NCBI GenBank assembly: GCA_030598905.1
Contig: JAUVPA010000066.1
Coordinates: 1-8,668 of the forward strand
Source of the DNA: Acidimicrobiia bacterium
GTDB taxonomy: Bacteria > Actinomycetota > Acidimicrobiia > Spongiisociales > UBA5794
DNA: 8,668 nt
Direction: 5' to 3'
Part shown: positions 1-6,246 of the stretch, piece by piece
Layout of the letters: each line of letters begins with the position of its first letter
Position numbering within the stretch: the stretch's first letter is position 1
Program-made: the position numbers and the translations under genes
Notes under the pieces: model-generated
What the model was told of the DNA's origin: nothing
The model's input: the letters and a program-made list of their open reading frames with translations, nothing else
Database searches by the model: none

Positions 1-42
1 GAGTGCCACCGGGGTGTTGTCTGGAGAGATCATCCTCACCAT
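1..42 (-). CDS. Possible start of a leftward gene, cut by the window edge
   Basis: An open minus-strand frame begins at ATG 42 and runs off the left edge after 14 codons (MVRMISPDNTPVAL); a second in-frame ATG lies at 33. The main support is context: a consensus-like promoter at 100-128 points this way and would give a leader of about 50 nt. A weak GGGAGA-type ribosome site lies about 11 nt before ATG 42. Too little protein is visible to assign a family. The opposite strand is also open here in one frame, so the call stays tentative. Confidence 0.25.
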   Translation of the reverse strand, partial: MVRMISPDNTPVAL

Positions 43-99
43 TCCGATCCGTGGTCTCCCTCGCGTGCTCTGCGACCGGGCGGTCGCCGTGCAGGAGGA

Positions 100-128
100 A
101 CTATCGCGATGCTCCACCAAGGTGTCAA
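100..128 (-). promoter_or_regulatory. Consensus-like sigma70-type promoter firing leftward
   Basis: On the minus strand, TTGACA (128 to 123) is a perfect -35 hexamer. After a spacer of exactly 17 nt comes GATAGT (105 to 100), which matches TATAAT at 4 of 6 positions. Transcription would begin near 93 and read toward the left edge. The -35 box touches the 27-bp inverted repeat at 129-183, so a protein bound to that repeat would contact or block polymerase. This is a sequence match only, but it is the best -35/-10 pair I found in the window. Confidence 0.6.
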
Positions 129-183
129 CCCATCGCTCGTGCATAGCGGAACCGTCACGGTTCCGCTATGCACGAGCGATGGG
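129..183. repeat. Perfect 27-bp inverted repeat with 1-nt centre; possible terminator and/or operator
   Basis: Positions 129-155 and 157-183 are exact reverse complements (27 of 27) around a single base at 156. Pairing stops at 128/184. As RNA it would form a stem of about 26 bp with a 3-nt loop, very tight and GC-rich. On the minus strand it begins 1 nt after the stop codon of the CPBP protease gene, the position of a terminator, but no U-tract follows. Actinobacterial intrinsic terminators often lack U-tracts (the so-called I-shaped type). It also directly abuts the -35 box of a leftward promoter, so it could equally be an operator. I found no second copy in the window. Confidence 0.9.
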
Positions 184-184
184 A

Positions 185-1009
185 TCAGAGCCAGTGGACG
201 ATGATCGTGCCGGCGATGATCGCGAAACCGTTCCAGGCGGTGTGCGCCAGGATGGGGGCGACAACGCTGTTCGCCCTTAGGCGAAGCCACATGAAGACCA
301 AACCGGCTGCGGCCGTCCCGAGAACGGCGCCGATCGAGGCCAGCGTCAACCCGAGGACGCCGGCAAACACCCCGCCTGCGGGGTTGGACTCAACCGTCTC
401 GAGCGTCGGCAGGATGTGCCAGAACCCGAAGGCCAACGATGACGCGGCTGCAGCCCACAGCGGCGCCATCCGTCTCGCCAGCATGCCGAAGACGACACCG
501 CGGAACAGCACTTCCTCGTAGAGGGCGGTGGCGATGGGAACTCGCACGAATGCTTCGAAGAGAAGGAACGGAACCGTCGAGTCGACGATCCGGTCGTCCT
601 CGAAGAGCTCCCTGGTCTGGGGGATGGCAGCGGCGATGGCCACACCAACGGCGATGAGTCCCATGACGATTCCGCCGACGGCAAGGCCCCTACCGATCCT
701 GTCGCGACGCAGGCCCATGTCGGTCCAGCCCGTCTCGTGGCCACGAGCGATGGCGATCGCCACGGCGAGAATGCCGAGGTTGAAGGGGATGTGCCACGCA
801 TCGGCCAGGAAGCGGTTGGCCACGATATTGGCGTACGTCACGAGCACGAAGATGGCGACGACCCACAGCCAGTCGCCCCGCTTCGGATCGTCGGGTGTGT
901 CGAGCAACCACTTGGGTTTCCAGAGCTGGTCCCACTCCTCGAGTGGTCGCCACTCGCCGACGTGGTCGTCGCGGTGGATGAAGAAGGCCTTCATGCGAGA
1001 TTCAGGCAT
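185..1009 (-). CDS. CPBP-family intramembrane metalloprotease (CAAX protease/Abi family)
   Basis: A 274-aa polytopic membrane protein with the signature of the CPBP family (Rce1-like glutamate proteases): EEVLFRG at 165-171 (Glu165, Glu166, Arg170), GFWH with His198, and HTAWN with His256 and Asn260. These form the intramembrane catalytic and metal site in this family. Hydrophobic segments lie near residues 48-65, 76-90, 108-129, 145-163, 183-199, 214-235 and 252-273. The first 45 residues are soluble and rich in Trp and charge. Bacterial members have been tied to peptide maturation and bacteriocin immunity, but the substrate here cannot be told. ATG 1009 is preferred over Met6, which has no ribosome site; AGGGTGA upstream could be a Shine-Dalgarno sequence or part of a leaderless -10. 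The stop codon sits 1 nt from the 27-bp inverted repeat. Confidence 0.9.
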   Translation of the reverse strand: MPESRMKAFFIHRDDHVGEWRPLEEWDQLWKPKWLLDTPDDPKRGDWLWVVAIFVLVTYANIVANRFLADAWHIPFNLGILAVAIAIARGHETGWTDMGLRRDRIGRGLAVGGIVMGLIAVGVAIAAAIPQTRELFEDDRIVDSTVPFLLFEAFVRVPIATALYEEVLFRGVVFGMLARRMAPLWAAAASSLAFGFWHILPTLETVESNPAGGVFAGVLGLTLASIGAVLGTAAAGLVFMWLRLRANSVVAPILAHTAWNGFAIIAGTIIVHWL

Positions 1010-1017
1010 GACGAGTC

Positions 1018-1023
1018 ACCCTA
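1018..1023 (-). promoter_or_regulatory. Candidate -10 element (TAGGGT) of the CPBP protease gene
   Basis: TAGGGT on the minus strand fits the actinobacterial TANNNT pattern and ends 8 nt before ATG 1009, which would put the transcript start at or next to the start codon. The same bases (AGGGTGA) could instead act as a Shine-Dalgarno sequence. No convincing -35 box is visible. Confidence 0.35.
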
Positions 1024-1047
1024 ACCGTGCACAGTTTCCCGGTTCAC

Positions 1048-1053
1048 TAGCCT
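1048..1053 (+). promoter_or_regulatory. Candidate -10 element (TAGCCT) for a leaderless mRNA
   Basis: TAGCCT fits TANNNT and ends 7 nt before the GTG at 1061, so transcription would start at about the first base of the start codon. No Shine-Dalgarno sequence precedes this GTG, which supports a leaderless transcript. It lies in the 51-bp region shared with the divergent protease gene. Confidence 0.4.
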
Positions 1054-1060
1054 CAGCGGC

Positions 1061-1636
1061 GTGGCGTTGCTCGACACGTTCAAGCAAAAGGTCCTCGATC
1101 TCGGCCGTAGTGAGGCGCGCGCCAAGGCTCGTCCGCTGCTCATCGGTGGCGAGACGTTCGACCGGTCGGCGGCCGGCCTCGACCGCCGAGCGCAGGAGAG
1201 CTTCGTCCTGTTCTGGCTGTTGAGCGATCGTGCATTGTTCCTCGTGGCCGGTGGTCAGGCAGAAGATCACACGGTGCGAGTGCCGTTCGAAGCCCTTGCC
1301 GAAGTCTCCATCGACTTCGATGAGAACACAGAGATCCTGCCGTGGTATGTACGGGTGGCGATCGAGACAGACGGACAGGGTCAACTCACTGCATTACGCC
1401 ACGACACCAATCCGGACCAGCCGCTGGCGGCTCCGCTGCCGCGCAACGTCGGTGGCGAGGAACGACGGCGTCTTGCCCGGGGCGAGCTCTTTCCTCTGAG
1501 CGGCTTCGCCGCCTTGCCGAAGAAATTTCGAACTGCGTTGTCGCGACGGCTCCAATTGGCGAACGTCGAAGTCAGCGTGACCGGCGCCGAAGCCGCAGAG
1601 AGACGTCGACTCGCGAGGAAACGACCACGAAGCTGA
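1061..1636 (+). CDS. Unrecognised 191-aa protein, possibly with a PH-like core
   Basis: I do not recognise this protein with confidence. Residues about 25-112 read as alternating beta strands around a segment like SDRALFLVAG, then VPFEALAEVSI and a second strand set ending LTALRH. That pattern resembles bacterial PH-like/GRAM domains, but this is inference from strand pattern only. The rest (about 130-191) is highly basic, with Arg/Lys-rich stretches at 134-140, 154-163 and 181-190, suggesting contact with nucleic acid or acidic lipid. There is no signal peptide or membrane segment. The GTG start follows a TANNNT box by 7 nt with no ribosome site. The stop lies 3 nt from the stop of the convergent small gene at 1640, leaving no room for a terminator between them. 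Confidence 0.75.
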   Translation: MALLDTFKQKVLDLGRSEARAKARPLLIGGETFDRSAAGLDRRAQESFVLFWLLSDRALFLVAGGQAEDHTVRVPFEALAEVSIDFDENTEILPWYVRVAIETDGQGQLTALRHDTNPDQPLAAPLPRNVGGEERRRLARGELFPLSGFAALPKKFRTALSRRLQLANVEVSVTGAEAAERRRLARKRPRS

Positions 1637-1639
1637 AGA

Positions 1640-1963
1640 TCAGTGCGCTGGTCGGGCGGGGATGTCATCCTCAGCTTTGCCGACCGTCACATCGATGACT
1701 GCCACGTTCTTGACGTTCCAGCACGACGTCGCTCCCTCTTCGACGCGGAGTCGCAAACCGTGGGCTTCGATGGAGAACGTTCCGCCCGATCGCAAGGTGT
1801 CGAGCGGGATCGACGCCCGATATCCGTCGACGGAGACGACGGTGGCGTGTGTCGCCGTCGGCAACGGCACGACCTCATCGAGGATGGCAACCACCCGCTT
1901 CGGCGGGTTTGCATAATCGGTTGGTGCCTCGACGGCTCCGCGAACCGTGAACGTGTCAGTCAT
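1640..1963 (-). CDS. Small protein resembling the C-terminal half of a sulfite-oxidase-type molybdopterin domain
   Basis: This 107-aa soluble protein starts at ATG 1963, which overlaps the tryptophanase stop as ATGA; a longer reading from 2020 would run into tnaA and is less likely. DGYRASIPLDTL (46-57) and GLRLRVEEGATSCWNVKNVA (69-88) resemble the late part of the Oxidored_molyb (sulfite oxidase) fold, where the family has a DGY-S-PL stretch and a 'PLRLVVP...SVKW...I.V' stretch. The first half of that domain, with the cysteine that ligates molybdenum, has no counterpart here; Cys81 lies in a different position. So it may be a remnant, a binding protein built on the fold, or a chance likeness. 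The overlap implies translational coupling and co-expression with tryptophanase. Confidence 0.65.
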   Translation of the reverse strand: MTDTFTVRGAVEAPTDYANPPKRVVAILDEVVPLPTATHATVVSVDGYRASIPLDTLRSGGTFSIEAHGLRLRVEEGATSCWNVKNVAVIDVTVGKAEDDIPARPAH

Positions 1964-3360
1964 GATCCGCCCCCACCGGGTGCGATCGGCTCGAATCGGG
2001 CTGTGAAATGGCGAAGCCATGGTGCCTGTTCGACGATGCGGTAGCCGCGCATCGCCTCGGCTTCCGATGCCACGTCGATGACGACCTCAGCCACGTAGTC
2101 GATGTGGCTTTGGGTGTACGTCCGCCTCGGGATGGCGAGCCTCACCAGTTCCATGGCGGCAGGCTCGTCGGGTCCACCATTGGGGTCGGGACGACCGAAC
2201 ATCACCGTCCCGATCTCGACGCCGCGAACACCTCCGTTTCGGTACAACTCAACCGCCAAGGTCTGGGCGGGATACTCGTATGGCGGGATGTGCGGAAGAA
2301 GGGCCTGGGCATCGAGGTAAACGGCGTGGCCGCCGGGCGGGCGAACGATCGGGATACCTGCTGCATACACCTTCTCGGCAAGGTACTCAGTCGACCGAAT
2401 GCGGTACTTGAGGTAGTTCTCGTCGAGCACTTCTTCGAGCCCTCGCGCCACGGCCTCCAGGTCATATCCGGCGAGACCTCCGTAGGTGGGAAAACCTTCC
2501 GTGAGGATCAGCAGATTCCGACATTGTGCAGCGACGTCGGAATCGTTTACTGCAACAAAGCCGCCGATATTGGCGAGGCCGTCTTTCTTGGCCGACATCG
2601 TGCACCCGTCGGCAAGAGAAAACATCTCGTGCGCGATCTCACGAGGCGTTTTGTCCTCGTAGCCGGGCTCGCGCACTTTGATGAACCAAGCGTTTTCGGC
2701 GAAACGGCAGGCGTCGAGAAACAGTGGAGTATCGAACTCGTCACACACCTCTCGCACCTCGCGGAGGTTTTGCATCGAAACCGGTTGGCCGCCTCCCGAG
2801 TTGTTTGTCACCGTGACCATCACCAGCGGGACGCGATCGGCACCCGTCGATTCGAAAGTGCGGCGAAGCTCGTCGATGTCCATGTTTCCCTTGAACGGCA
2901 GGATGACCGCTGGATCCGTCCCTTCGGCGTTGACCAGGTCACGGGCCTCTGCTCCCTGGTATTCGACGTTCGCTCGGGTCGTGTCGAAATGTGTGTTGTT
3001 GGGAACGACATCGCCCTCATCGACGATGGCCGTGAAGAGAATCTTTTCGGCAGCACGACCCTGATGAGTCGGGATGACGTCTGTGAAACCGGTGATGGCT
3101 TTGACCGTGTCCTCGAAGCGATAGAACGAACGACTACCGGCGTATGACTCATCGCCGAGCATCATCCCGGCCCACTGTGCCGAGGACATTGCACCCGTCC
3201 CGCTGTCCGTCAGCAGGTCGATGATCACCTTGTCGGCGCGGAGACCAAAGAGGTTGTAGCCGGCAGCTTCGAGAGCTGTCTCGCGCTGGTCGCGAGTAGG
3301 CATGTCGATGGCCTCGACGCTGTGTATCCGGAATGGCTCGATGATGGTTCGGTATGGCAT
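1960..3360 (-). CDS. tnaA: Tryptophanase (L-tryptophan indole-lyase)
   Basis: This PLP enzyme splits L-tryptophan to indole, pyruvate and ammonia in the cytoplasm. The 466-aa product aligns by eye with E. coli TnaA (471 aa) throughout: EPFRI at 8-12, IDLLTDSGTGAMS at 47-59, PTHQGR at 97-102, GGQPVS at 190-195, LDACRFAENAWFIK at 215-228, SAKKD with Schiff-base Lys259, EGFPTYGGLAG at 288-298, and LRHFTARF at 449-456. The closest relative, tyrosine phenol-lyase, has Thr124, Arg381 and Phe448 around the substrate (Citrobacter numbering). Here those places hold Asp126 (HFDTT), Ile383 (VEIG) and His451 (LRHF), all as in tryptophanase. ATG 3360 gives the normal N-terminus; the open frame continues upstream to 3687 but would overlap glgB. 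No ribosome site is visible. No tnaC leader or tnaB transporter is nearby. Confidence 0.95.
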   Translation of the reverse strand: MPYRTIIEPFRIHSVEAIDMPTRDQRETALEAAGYNLFGLRADKVIIDLLTDSGTGAMSSAQWAGMMLGDESYAGSRSFYRFEDTVKAITGFTDVIPTHQGRAAEKILFTAIVDEGDVVPNNTHFDTTRANVEYQGAEARDLVNAEGTDPAVILPFKGNMDIDELRRTFESTGADRVPLVMVTVTNNSGGGQPVSMQNLREVREVCDEFDTPLFLDACRFAENAWFIKVREPGYEDKTPREIAHEMFSLADGCTMSAKKDGLANIGGFVAVNDSDVAAQCRNLLILTEGFPTYGGLAGYDLEAVARGLEEVLDENYLKYRIRSTEYLAEKVYAAGIPIVRPPGGHAVYLDAQALLPHIPPYEYPAQTLAVELYRNGGVRGVEIGTVMFGRPDPNGGPDEPAAMELVRLAIPRRTYTQSHIDYVAEVVIDVASEAEAMRGYRIVEQAPWLRHFTARFEPIAPGGGGS

Positions 3361-3389
3361 GGGGCGAGTGTGGCAGGCGGGCGGCTCTG

Positions 3390-3395
3390 TAGTCT
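3390..3395 (+). promoter_or_regulatory. Candidate -10 element (TAGTCT) of glgB, leaderless type
   Basis: TAGTCT fits TANNNT and ends 8 nt before the glgB ATG at 3404. No Shine-Dalgarno sequence lies in between, which suggests a leaderless mRNA. It sits within the 43-bp gap between tnaA and glgB, so promoters of both genes must overlap. No clear -35 box is seen. Confidence 0.4.
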
Positions 3396-3403
3396 CGCCG
3401 ATC

Positions 3404-5269
3404 ATGCGATCGATCCTCGGAGACCTCGACCTGCATCTCTTCGCCGAGGGAACGGCGACGGGCATGTGGCGCCATCTCGGTGCACAGATCCTCGATGGCG
3501 GAGTCCACTTTGCCGTATGGGCCCCCAACGCGTCGTCCGCCTCGGTGATTGGAGACTTCAACTCATGGGATCGCTCCGTCGCACCCATGTACCCAACGGA
3601 CTCCGGCATTTGGAAGGCCCACCTCGATGATCCTTCCCGGGGCCAGACATACAAGTACGCGGTGACGACTCGGAGTGGGAAGGTCATCGAGAAGGCAGAC
3701 CCCTATGCGTTCCTCGGTGAGGTTCCCCCGAAGAGTGCATCGGTTGTCTGGGACCTCGACTACGAGTGGTCGGACTCAGAGTGGATGGCGGATCGCCGCG
3801 TTCGCATCGCCCACGACCGGCCGATGAGCATCTATGAACTGCACGTCGGCTCATGGCGAAAGAAATCTGCCGGCGAGTCACTCTCGTATCTCGAGCTTGC
3901 CGAGCCGCTGGCCGAGTACGCCTCGATCATGGGCTACACACATGTCGAGCTGATGCCCGTGATGGAGCACCCGTTCTATCCGTCGTGGGGTTATCAGGTC
4001 ACGGGTTACTTCTCTCCTTCCGCCCGTTACGGCACTCCCCAAGATCTCATGTATCTCATCGACCGGCTCCACGACCGGGGCGTCGGTGTGATCCTCGACT
4101 GGGTCCCTTCACACTTCGCGACCGACGAACACGGCCTCGGGCAGTTCGACGGGACGGCGCTTTACGAACACGACGATCCCACGCAAGGTTTCCACCCGGA
4201 TTGGGGAAGCTTCATCTTCAACTACGGCAGGAGCGAGGTGCGCAGCTTCCTGTTGTCAAGTGCCGACTTCTGGCTGGACGTCTATCACGCAGACGGGCTC
4301 CGGGTCGACGGCGTGGCATCCATGCTCTACCTCGACTACTCCCGCGAGGAAGGGGAGTGGGTACCCAACGTGCAGGGAGGAAACGAGAACCTCGAGGCGA
4401 TGTCGCTGCTCCAGCACTTCAATACGTCCGTATACGCAGAGCATCCAGACGTCGCGACGATTGGCGAGGAATCGACAGCCTGGTCCGGCGTGTCACGGCC
4501 GGTCGACTCGGGTGGTCTCGGCTTCGGGTACAAGTGGGATATGGGGTGGATGCACGACACTCTCGAGTACTTCAAGCGAGAGCCGATCCACCGCTCCCAC
4601 CATCAGGGCGAGCTGACCTTCCGGATGCTTTACGCATACGACGAGAACTTCGTTCTCGCTCTGTCTCACGATGAGGTCGTGCACGGGAAGGGTTCGCTGC
4701 TCGCCAGGATGCCCGGCGACGAATGGCAACAGTTCGCCAATCTGCGGGCTCTATACGGTTATCACTATGCACTTCCCGGCAAGAAGTGCCTCTTCATGGG
4801 TGGCGAGTTCGGCCAGCGCAATGAGTGGGCGGTCGACGGCGATCTCGACTGGTGGGTCCTCGAATTCGACAACCACAATGGGTTGCAACGGTGGGTGCAG
4901 GCGCTCAACCGTATCTACCGAGAGGAACCGGCCTTATCGCAGCTCGATTCATCACCCGATGGGTTCTCGTGGATCGACAGCGGCGACTCGGGAGCCTCGG
5001 TCGTGGCTTTCACGAGGTTTGCGGCACAGGGGCGCCCCTTGACTGTGGTCCTCAACCTGACACCCGTGCCGCGTGACGGTTACCGGATCGGAGTACCCGA
5101 GGCAGGTTTCTGGGAGGTGCTGCTCAACTCGGATGACGAGGAGTTCTGGGGTTCTGGACTCGGGAGCTCCGGCTCGGTCTTTGCCCCATCAGAACCCATG
5201 CACGGAAGAGAGCATTCTCTGGAACTCGATCTCCCCCCGTTGGGCGTCCTCTTCCTCGGTCTCGCCTGA
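3404..5269 (+). CDS. glgB: 1,4-alpha-glucan (glycogen) branching enzyme, GH13 family
   Basis: It cuts alpha-1,4 glucan chains and rejoins them as alpha-1,6 branches during glycogen synthesis. The 621-aa protein has a CBM48-type beta domain (about 30-110, with FAVWAPNA and GDFNSWD), a GH13 barrel (about 145-500) and a C-terminal beta domain. Catalytic residues are visible: nucleophile Asp302 in GLRVDGVASM, acid/base Glu355 in TIGEES, and Asp423 in LSHDEVVHGK. DWVPSHF at 232-238 is conserved region I. It lacks the extra N-terminal module of E. coli GlgB (728 aa), so it is the shorter form common in many bacteria. ATG 3404 is chosen because homology starts there (DLDLHLFAEGT) and a TANNNT box precedes it; the frame is open further upstream but overlaps tnaA. 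No other glycogen gene lies in the window. Confidence 0.96.
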   Translation: MRSILGDLDLHLFAEGTATGMWRHLGAQILDGGVHFAVWAPNASSASVIGDFNSWDRSVAPMYPTDSGIWKAHLDDPSRGQTYKYAVTTRSGKVIEKADPYAFLGEVPPKSASVVWDLDYEWSDSEWMADRRVRIAHDRPMSIYELHVGSWRKKSAGESLSYLELAEPLAEYASIMGYTHVELMPVMEHPFYPSWGYQVTGYFSPSARYGTPQDLMYLIDRLHDRGVGVILDWVPSHFATDEHGLGQFDGTALYEHDDPTQGFHPDWGSFIFNYGRSEVRSFLLSSADFWLDVYHADGLRVDGVASMLYLDYSREEGEWVPNVQGGNENLEAMSLLQHFNTSVYAEHPDVATIGEESTAWSGVSRPVDSGGLGFGYKWDMGWMHDTLEYFKREPIHRSHHQGELTFRMLYAYDENFVLALSHDEVVHGKGSLLARMPGDEWQQFANLRALYGYHYALPGKKCLFMGGEFGQRNEWAVDGDLDWWVLEFDNHNGLQRWVQALNRIYREEPALSQLDSSPDGFSWIDSGDSGASVVAFTRFAAQGRPLTVVLNLTPVPRDGYRIGVPEAGFWEVLLNSDDEEFWGSGLGSSGSVFAPSEPMHGREHSLELDLPPLGVLFLGLA

Positions 5270-5288
5270 GGCAGGTACGAGTTGCGGG

Positions 5289-6176
5289 TTAAGAGGTTCG
5301 CAGCGGACTACTCGCCACTCCCAAGAGACTTCGGTGCCTCTCGACGCGGGCGGCGAGGTCGGGAAACCGGGGATCGATGGCGAATCGGTAGCCATCCCAC
5401 CAGCCGTCGCGCTCGGGAACGTAGCGGCGGGGCCTCGACGGCTCGTGTGCGAAGGCGGCGTCTTTCATCGCAGACTCCACAACCCGCATCGAATCGACGG
5501 CAATGTCGGCGGGGATGGCCGGAAACACCTCGACGGTGACCGGCTGTCCAAACCGAAGCATGGGCCTGAACGGTTGTTCCCAGACGCGGTGTGTGCCGGT
5601 GATGACAACGGGGAGGACCGGAATGTCAAGGGCGCGGGCGAGGTGAAACGCTCCCGGCTGGAATGCGGTTTCGATGCCGAGCAGAGAACCCTGTGGAAAC
5701 ACGACGACGGACTCGCCGTCGTGTACGGCATCCTGAGCGGCACGGACCAGACGGCGGTAGCCACGGTGCCCGTCCTCAGGGGACACCTCGATTTGACCGG
5801 ACCTGCGAAGGATGGGGCCCACCAGTCGCCAGGTGTAGATCTCGTCGCGCGCGACCCAGCGCAGACGCAGCGGGAGATGGTGCACGGCCAACACATCGGC
5901 GAATCCCTCGTGGAGCGGAGCGATCACGTAGGAAAGGGAGGGATCGACGTGGTCGAGACCTCGAAGGTCGAATCTGATCCCGGCCGCCCGGCCCGCGCCG
6001 CGGGCCCACGTCCGCATCGCCCAATGGGTTGCACCGCGATGCCTGGTTGTTGCCGCTCCGTACACCAACGCATACATCGGCCCGAACAACCAGGTACCAG
6101 CGATGGCGGCACGAACCCATTCTCGTTGTGAGGAGACTTCAGCCCGACCTCCGGGCAGCATCAACGCGCGGGGCAT
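5289..6176 (-). CDS. PlsC-like 1-acyl-glycerol-phosphate acyltransferase family protein
   Basis: A 295-aa membrane-associated acyltransferase of the LPLAT/PlsC type, which usually transfers acyl chains to lysophosphatidic acid or a related acceptor. A hydrophobic segment at about 22-42 probably anchors it. Motif I is the HX4D catalytic pair, His89 and Asp94 (LHEGFAD). Motif II-like RWVARDEIY is at 106-114. Motif III is FPQGS at 160-164 where most members have FPEG. Motif IV is VLPVVITGTH at 187-196. The C-terminal part (251-282) has a Trp- and Arg-rich block, WWDGYRFAIDPRFPDLA, that I cannot assign. The acceptor cannot be told. No Shine-Dalgarno sequence precedes ATG 6176, and Met6 (6161) is an alternative. 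Its stop lies 19 nt from the stop of convergent glgB. A 13-bp direct repeat lies just upstream. Confidence 0.88.
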   Translation of the reverse strand: MPRALMLPGGRAEVSSQREWVRAAIAGTWLFGPMYALVYGAATTRHRGATHWAMRTWARGAGRAAGIRFDLRGLDHVDPSLSYVIAPLHEGFADVLAVHHLPLRLRWVARDEIYTWRLVGPILRRSGQIEVSPEDGHRGYRRLVRAAQDAVHDGESVVVFPQGSLLGIETAFQPGAFHLARALDIPVLPVVITGTHRVWEQPFRPMLRFGQPVTVEVFPAIPADIAVDSMRVVESAMKDAAFAHEPSRPRRYVPERDGWWDGYRFAIDPRFPDLAARVERHRSLLGVASSPLRTS

Positions 6177-6207
6177 GAAAAGTGAACACCACCGTGTGCA
6201 GCGACCA

Positions 6208-6234
6208 TCCCGATACCTGATTCCCGATACCTGA
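6208..6234. repeat. Two 13-bp direct repeats, 14-nt period, upstream of the acyltransferase gene
   Basis: TCCCGATACCTGA occurs at 6208-6220 and again at 6222-6234, separated by one base. It fills part of the 70-bp gap between two minus-strand genes, 32-58 nt before the acyltransferase start at 6176. It could be a regulator-binding site or a chance or slippage duplication. No clear -10 or -35 box is seen around it. Confidence 0.85.
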
Positions 6235-6246
6235 CAGCCGACTGCC

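Noticed and set aside
109..201. A 30-codon plus-strand frame through the palindrome with AGGAGGA 9 nt upstream
   Set aside because: It runs through both arms of the inverted repeat and into the antisense of the protease gene; no protein-like pattern beyond the ribosome-site match.
528..1223. A 231-codon plus-strand frame opposite the CPBP protease gene
   Set aside because: Low-complexity Ser/Arg/Thr-rich translation, antisense to a well-supported membrane protein, and overlapping the 1061 gene in another frame.
2008..3147. A 379-codon open frame on the plus strand opposite tnaA
   Set aside because: It lies wholly antisense to a clear tryptophanase, and its translation shows no recognisable domain. 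High GC content makes long antisense frames common.
3361..3687. An N-terminal extension of tryptophanase to position 3687
   Set aside because: The extra 109 residues have no likeness to tryptophanase, overlap glgB, and the ATG at 3360 gives the normal family length.
5270..5288. Search for a shared terminator between convergent glgB and the acyltransferase gene
   Set aside because: The 19-nt gap holds no stable stem or T-tract on either strand.
5073..6131. A 352-codon plus-strand frame across the end of glgB and opposite the acyltransferase
   Set aside because: It overlaps the glgB C-terminus in another frame and is antisense to a gene with clear motifs; no family features are seen.
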